DNA of 64,000 nucleotides from DASRJJ01 sp050730855 (GTDB lineage: Bacteria; Patescibacteriota; Saccharimonadia; Saccharimonadales; UBA4665): NCBI GenBank assembly GCA_050730855.1, contig JBOHNU010000001.1, positions 62,001 to 126,000 of the forward strand, in the 5' to 3' direction. Below, piece after piece: positions 61,673 through 64,000 of this stretch. Each line of letters begins with the position of its first letter. The first letter of the stretch is position 1. The notes under the pieces were generated by a model that searched no databases, was not told the origin of the DNA, and saw nothing but the letters and a program-made list of their open reading frames with translations. Made by a program: the position numbers and the translations under genes.

Positions 61673-63261
61673 AAGGCTGGAAATTATGGGCAATCTACGG
61701 CGGGGTAGCGCTGGCCGTGTTGCTGCCGCTGTTGGCGCCTGGATTTATTTTGACGCTCGACATGGTATTTACGCCGGAGCTCCGTATGCCCGAGAGTGTG
61801 ACCGCCAGCTGGCCGTTCCACACCTTACTGCACGTGTTAAATCTTGTCATACCGAGTGAAATCATTCAAAAAATGCTACTGTTTGCAATTTTGGTGCTGG
61901 CCGGCATGGGCATGCATCGGCTCGTAAGGCTCTTGCAGCCAAAAGAGGAAGGCTGGGGCATTTACTTTGCATCGATATTCTTTATGCTCAACCCGTTTAC
62001 GTACTCACGCTTTATGGCGGGGCAGTATGCGGTGCTGCTGGGCTATGCGCTGTTGCCGTGGTTTGCGCGGTTGCTGCTGCGCTTTATGCATAAGCCAGAG
62101 CTTAAGACCGCATTAAAGCTTGGCGGGCTAGCAACAATTATTGGCATTGTGTCCATCCATACCCTGGCGGCAGTGGCGCTATTGTCGCTGGCCGCGCTTG
62201 GCATTGTGTTGTGGCGGTATCGCGCTAAATTGAAGGCGTTTGCGAAATATGGCGCCATTGCGCTCGGCCTGTTCGCGCTGGCCAGCAGCTTTTGGCTGGT
62301 GCCGCTGGCACTCGGCCAAAGCTCAACAGCGCAAACTATTAATAGCTTCACAAGCGCCGACACAGCGGCATTCGAGACGCGCGGCGGCAACCCGCTGGTT
62401 CGTATTGCACATATTTTGCGGTTGCAAGGTTTTTGGGCCGAAGATCGGGCGCAATTTTTGTTGCCACAGAATGTGATGATTCTGTGGGGGCTGCTGGCGC
62501 TGGGTATAATCGGGTTGGTGGGATTTGGGGCAGTCCTGATGTGGCGACAAAGTAAACCGCTGGCCGTCTTTTTTGGAGCTAGCGCTGTGGTGGCAATCCT
62601 TGTTGCCATTGGCATTCTGCCAATGCCGCCGGGCTTCCGCGAACCGCACAAAATAGTCGCCGTGCTGGCGCTCAGCTACGCCGCATTTGCTGCCTTTGGC
62701 GTGGACGCGCTGCTGCAGTGGCTGCGCGAAAAATCCGAAACCGCACTTATTGTTGGCGCCGTCGCCATTCTTATATTACCGCTCTTATTTATGCGTGTGA
62801 TGTTGTGGGGCTTCCATGGCCAGCTATCACCGCGGCATTATCCAGCCGAATGGACTAGCTTGAACGAGCAATTCCGCAAAGAGCAGGGAAACGATGCCGT
62901 GTTGTTTTTGCCGTGGCACCAATACATGAGCTTTGAGTTTTCGGGCCGGATTATCGCCAACCCCGCTCCGAAATTTTTCGACGCCGAGATTGTTGCCAGC
63001 ACCGACCCGGAATTAGGCGGAGCCGTGAGCGGCCAAGTGAGCCCGCGCGAAACGGCTGTCAAAAACATATTGCGCGACGCCAAAACCCAAACCAATTTAG
63101 CCGAGCGACTTGCCGCGCAGAATATCAAGTATATTTTGCTGGTCAAAGAAGTTGATTATCAGGAATACGAATTTGTCGCTAACCAGCCAAACATTGAGCA
63201 GATGATTAGTAATGGTCGGCTAACGCTGTACCAGAACACCGCTTGGAAGGAGGCACCATGA
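61669..63261 (+). CDS. Polytopic membrane protein, GT-C-like
   Basis: 530 residues with about 11 membrane helices in the first 400 and a soluble C-terminal part of about 120. The opening has a D-M-V-F-T-P acidic loop near residue 30, again like a GT-C catalytic loop. The layout matches the large protein upstream but without the carbohydrate-binding domain, so the two may work together. AAGGAGAG precedes the ATG at 61669. No precise family. Confidence 0.65.
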   Translation: MKGWKLWAIYGGVALAVLLPLLAPGFILTLDMVFTPELRMPESVTASWPFHTLLHVLNLVIPSEIIQKMLLFAILVLAGMGMHRLVRLLQPKEEGWGIYFASIFFMLNPFTYSRFMAGQYAVLLGYALLPWFARLLLRFMHKPELKTALKLGGLATIIGIVSIHTLAAVALLSLAALGIVLWRYRAKLKAFAKYGAIALGLFALASSFWLVPLALGQSSTAQTINSFTSADTAAFETRGGNPLVRIAHILRLQGFWAEDRAQFLLPQNVMILWGLLALGIIGLVGFGAVLMWRQSKPLAVFFGASAVVAILVAIGILPMPPGFREPHKIVAVLALSYAAFAAFGVDALLQWLREKSETALIVGAVAILILPLLFMRVMLWGFHGQLSPRHYPAEWTSLNEQFRKEQGNDAVLFLPWHQYMSFEFSGRIIANPAPKFFDAEIVASTDPELGGAVSGQVSPRETAVKNILRDAKTQTNLAERLAAQNIKYILLVKEVDYQEYEFVANQPNIEQMISNGRLTLYQNTAWKEAP

Positions 63262-63782
63262 ACAGATCAATTGACGGCGTAGTTAGCACCGAGAGAGGCG
63301 CTGGCTCAGCACCTTTCGGGAGACCGTTCACGCGCCGTGTGCCGACTTTTGAGCCTCGGCTTTCAGTCCGGGTCTCAAAAGATCGACCCTCGGGCTCCAC
63401 TTCGGGAAGGGTGAGTCTCCCGAAAGGTGCTGAGCCAGCGCCCCGAACCCACAAGAACTGGAAAGAGCGCCTGCAACTTCCCATCATAGTCATCGGCGGT
63501 ATGCTCGCCGGACTGGCCATCCAAAATGCTATGCTCGGACAACTGCTGATTGTGGGCTACGGCATTGCGGCCATAATGTACAAAATCCCCAGCCGCACGA
63601 GTTTTATTGTGGCGCTAGCCTCCATGCTAATTACGCTTGGCTCGCTAGTGCTGATAGGCGATGTGGTCACCAGCCAGACCTTCGCCGTGTACACTTTTTT
63701 GCTTCTGGTTGTCGGGGTAATTACCCTGAATCGCGAGGTAAAACGGGAAGGAGGCCGCGTATACAGCAGGCGATATAGATAG
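63258..63782 (+). CDS. Small membrane protein carrying an in-frame palindromic element
   Basis: 174 residues. Residues 14-62 are encoded by the repeat at 63297-63442 and are rich in Arg, Ser and Pro. Three hydrophobic helices follow (about 73-92, 105-124 and 128-150) and a basic tail. The start at 63258 has AAGGAGG upstream and overlaps the preceding stop by 4 bp, so the gene is translated despite the insertion. Without the repeat it would be a normal small three-helix protein. Confidence 0.7.
   Translation: MNRSIDGVVSTERGAGSAPFGRPFTRRVPTFEPRLSVRVSKDRPSGSTSGRVSLPKGAEPAPRTHKNWKERLQLPIIVIGGMLAGLAIQNAMLGQLLIVGYGIAAIMYKIPSRTSFIVALASMLITLGSLVLIGDVVTSQTFAVYTFLLLVVGVITLNREVKREGGRVYSRRYR
63297..63442. 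repeat. Palindromic element, family 2, copy D, inside a membrane protein gene
   Basis: Perfect 28-bp inverted arms (63297-63324 and 63415-63442) enclose a 90-bp core with an inner CTTTTGAG/CTCAAAAG stem (63346-63353 with 63374-63381). It is the same family as 15066-15210 in opposite orientation. Both strands are open through it. Confidence 0.9.
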
Positions 63783-63834
63783 AACAACTAGCAAAAGAGT
63801 CACTACAAATGAAAATAGTAAGAAAGGGTTTTAC

Positions 63835-64000
63835 ATGCATATGCAAACCGAGCGCAGCGCGCCGCCAAAGCGCAAAAAAGCGACGAGCAAGCTGATTGCC
63901 GGACTCACGGCATTTTTAGCCACCGGGATTATCACTGTTAGTGGTATGGCGGGGGCTACTCCGGACAATGGCAACGGGAATGGAAATGGTAACGGCAACA
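63835..64000 (+). CDS. Secreted Gly/Asn-rich protein, 3' end beyond window
   Basis: The 55 visible residues start at an ATG with AAAGGG 7 nt before it. A basic head (K-R-K-K-A-T-S-K near residue 11) is followed by a signal-peptide core (about 19-38) and a probable cleavage site near A-G-A-T. The mature part begins with N-G-N-G-N-G repeats, a flexible linker typical of surface proteins. It follows the polysaccharide cluster and may be a cell-surface structural protein. Confidence 0.65.
   Translation, partial: MHMQTERSAPPKRKKATSKLIAGLTAFLATGIITVSGMAGATPDNGNGNGNGNGN

Overview
The window is one continuous piece of a bacterial chromosome with mixed-strand, tightly packed genes. Gene content suggests a Candidatus Saccharibacteria (TM7, CPR) genome of the environmental, oxygen-respiring type. 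It carries a cytochrome bo-type quinol oxidase operon, a single-subunit NADH dehydrogenase, an F-type ATP synthase, a B12-linked module and a polysaccharide cluster, but no biosynthetic pathways. This assignment is inference from gene content and style; no rRNA is present to prove it. TGA is used as a stop codon, so recoded CPR lineages are excluded.

Layout. 1-5765: a partial membrane protein, then cyoABCDE plus a small membrane protein (all minus strand). 5834-13393: K+/H+ antiporter, a broken RHS fragment, an FAD-linked D-lactate/glycolate-type dehydrogenase, a GalU-like nucleotidyltransferase and NDH-2. 13432-17870: a small unknown gene, a UvrD-like helicase-nuclease, aquaporin. 17940-25401: ATP synthase operon atpI/Z-B-E-F-H-A-G-D-C, interrupted by three small unknown genes. 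25439-34835: a VOC protein, a decayed FAD oxidoreductase, glutaredoxin/thioredoxin/CcdA, CobO-type adenosyltransferase, a CIRCE-controlled Hsp20, an MFS exporter, a glycosyltransferase/glycosidase pair and smpB. 34875-34949: tRNA-Asn, the integration site of an AT-richer 8.3-kb element (34943-43219). The element carries a serine recombinase, a Rep-like protein, SpoVG, XRE regulators, a methyltransferase-membrane fusion and an Ltp-type exclusion protein. 43270-52280: membrane proteins, ABC-F ATPase, RRM protein, two YdeI/DUF1905 proteins, a cobalamin riboswitch with a DUF4430 protein and a DUF6580 membrane protein, AlkD-like protein, NadD, a CDP-alcohol phosphatidyltransferase and a sugar dehydrogenase. 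52403-64000: UppP and a surface-polysaccharide cluster (flippase, three glycosyltransferases, pyruvyl transferase, very large GT-C-like membrane proteins), ending in a partial secreted Gly/Asn-rich protein.

How it works together. NDH-2, the FAD-linked dehydrogenase and possibly the PQQ-type sugar dehydrogenase could reduce quinone. The bo-type oxidase would then reduce O2 and build the proton gradient that drives the ATP synthase. The cell would depend on an outside source of quinone, and takes up B12 through a riboswitch-controlled module.

Most notable. (1) The element's serine recombinase gene runs across its own attachment core. In the integrated state its last 13 codons come from the antisense of the host tRNA; in the excised circle an open frame at the other end of the element would give a different 41-residue tail. 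(2) Two families of palindromic repeats have conserved cores but locus-specific, still complementary arms; one family sits in frame inside protein genes. (3) Many first genes of transcription units have a -10 box ending exactly 6 nt before the start codon and no Shine-Dalgarno, pointing to widespread leaderless transcription. (4) Three unknown small genes are translationally coupled inside the atp operon.
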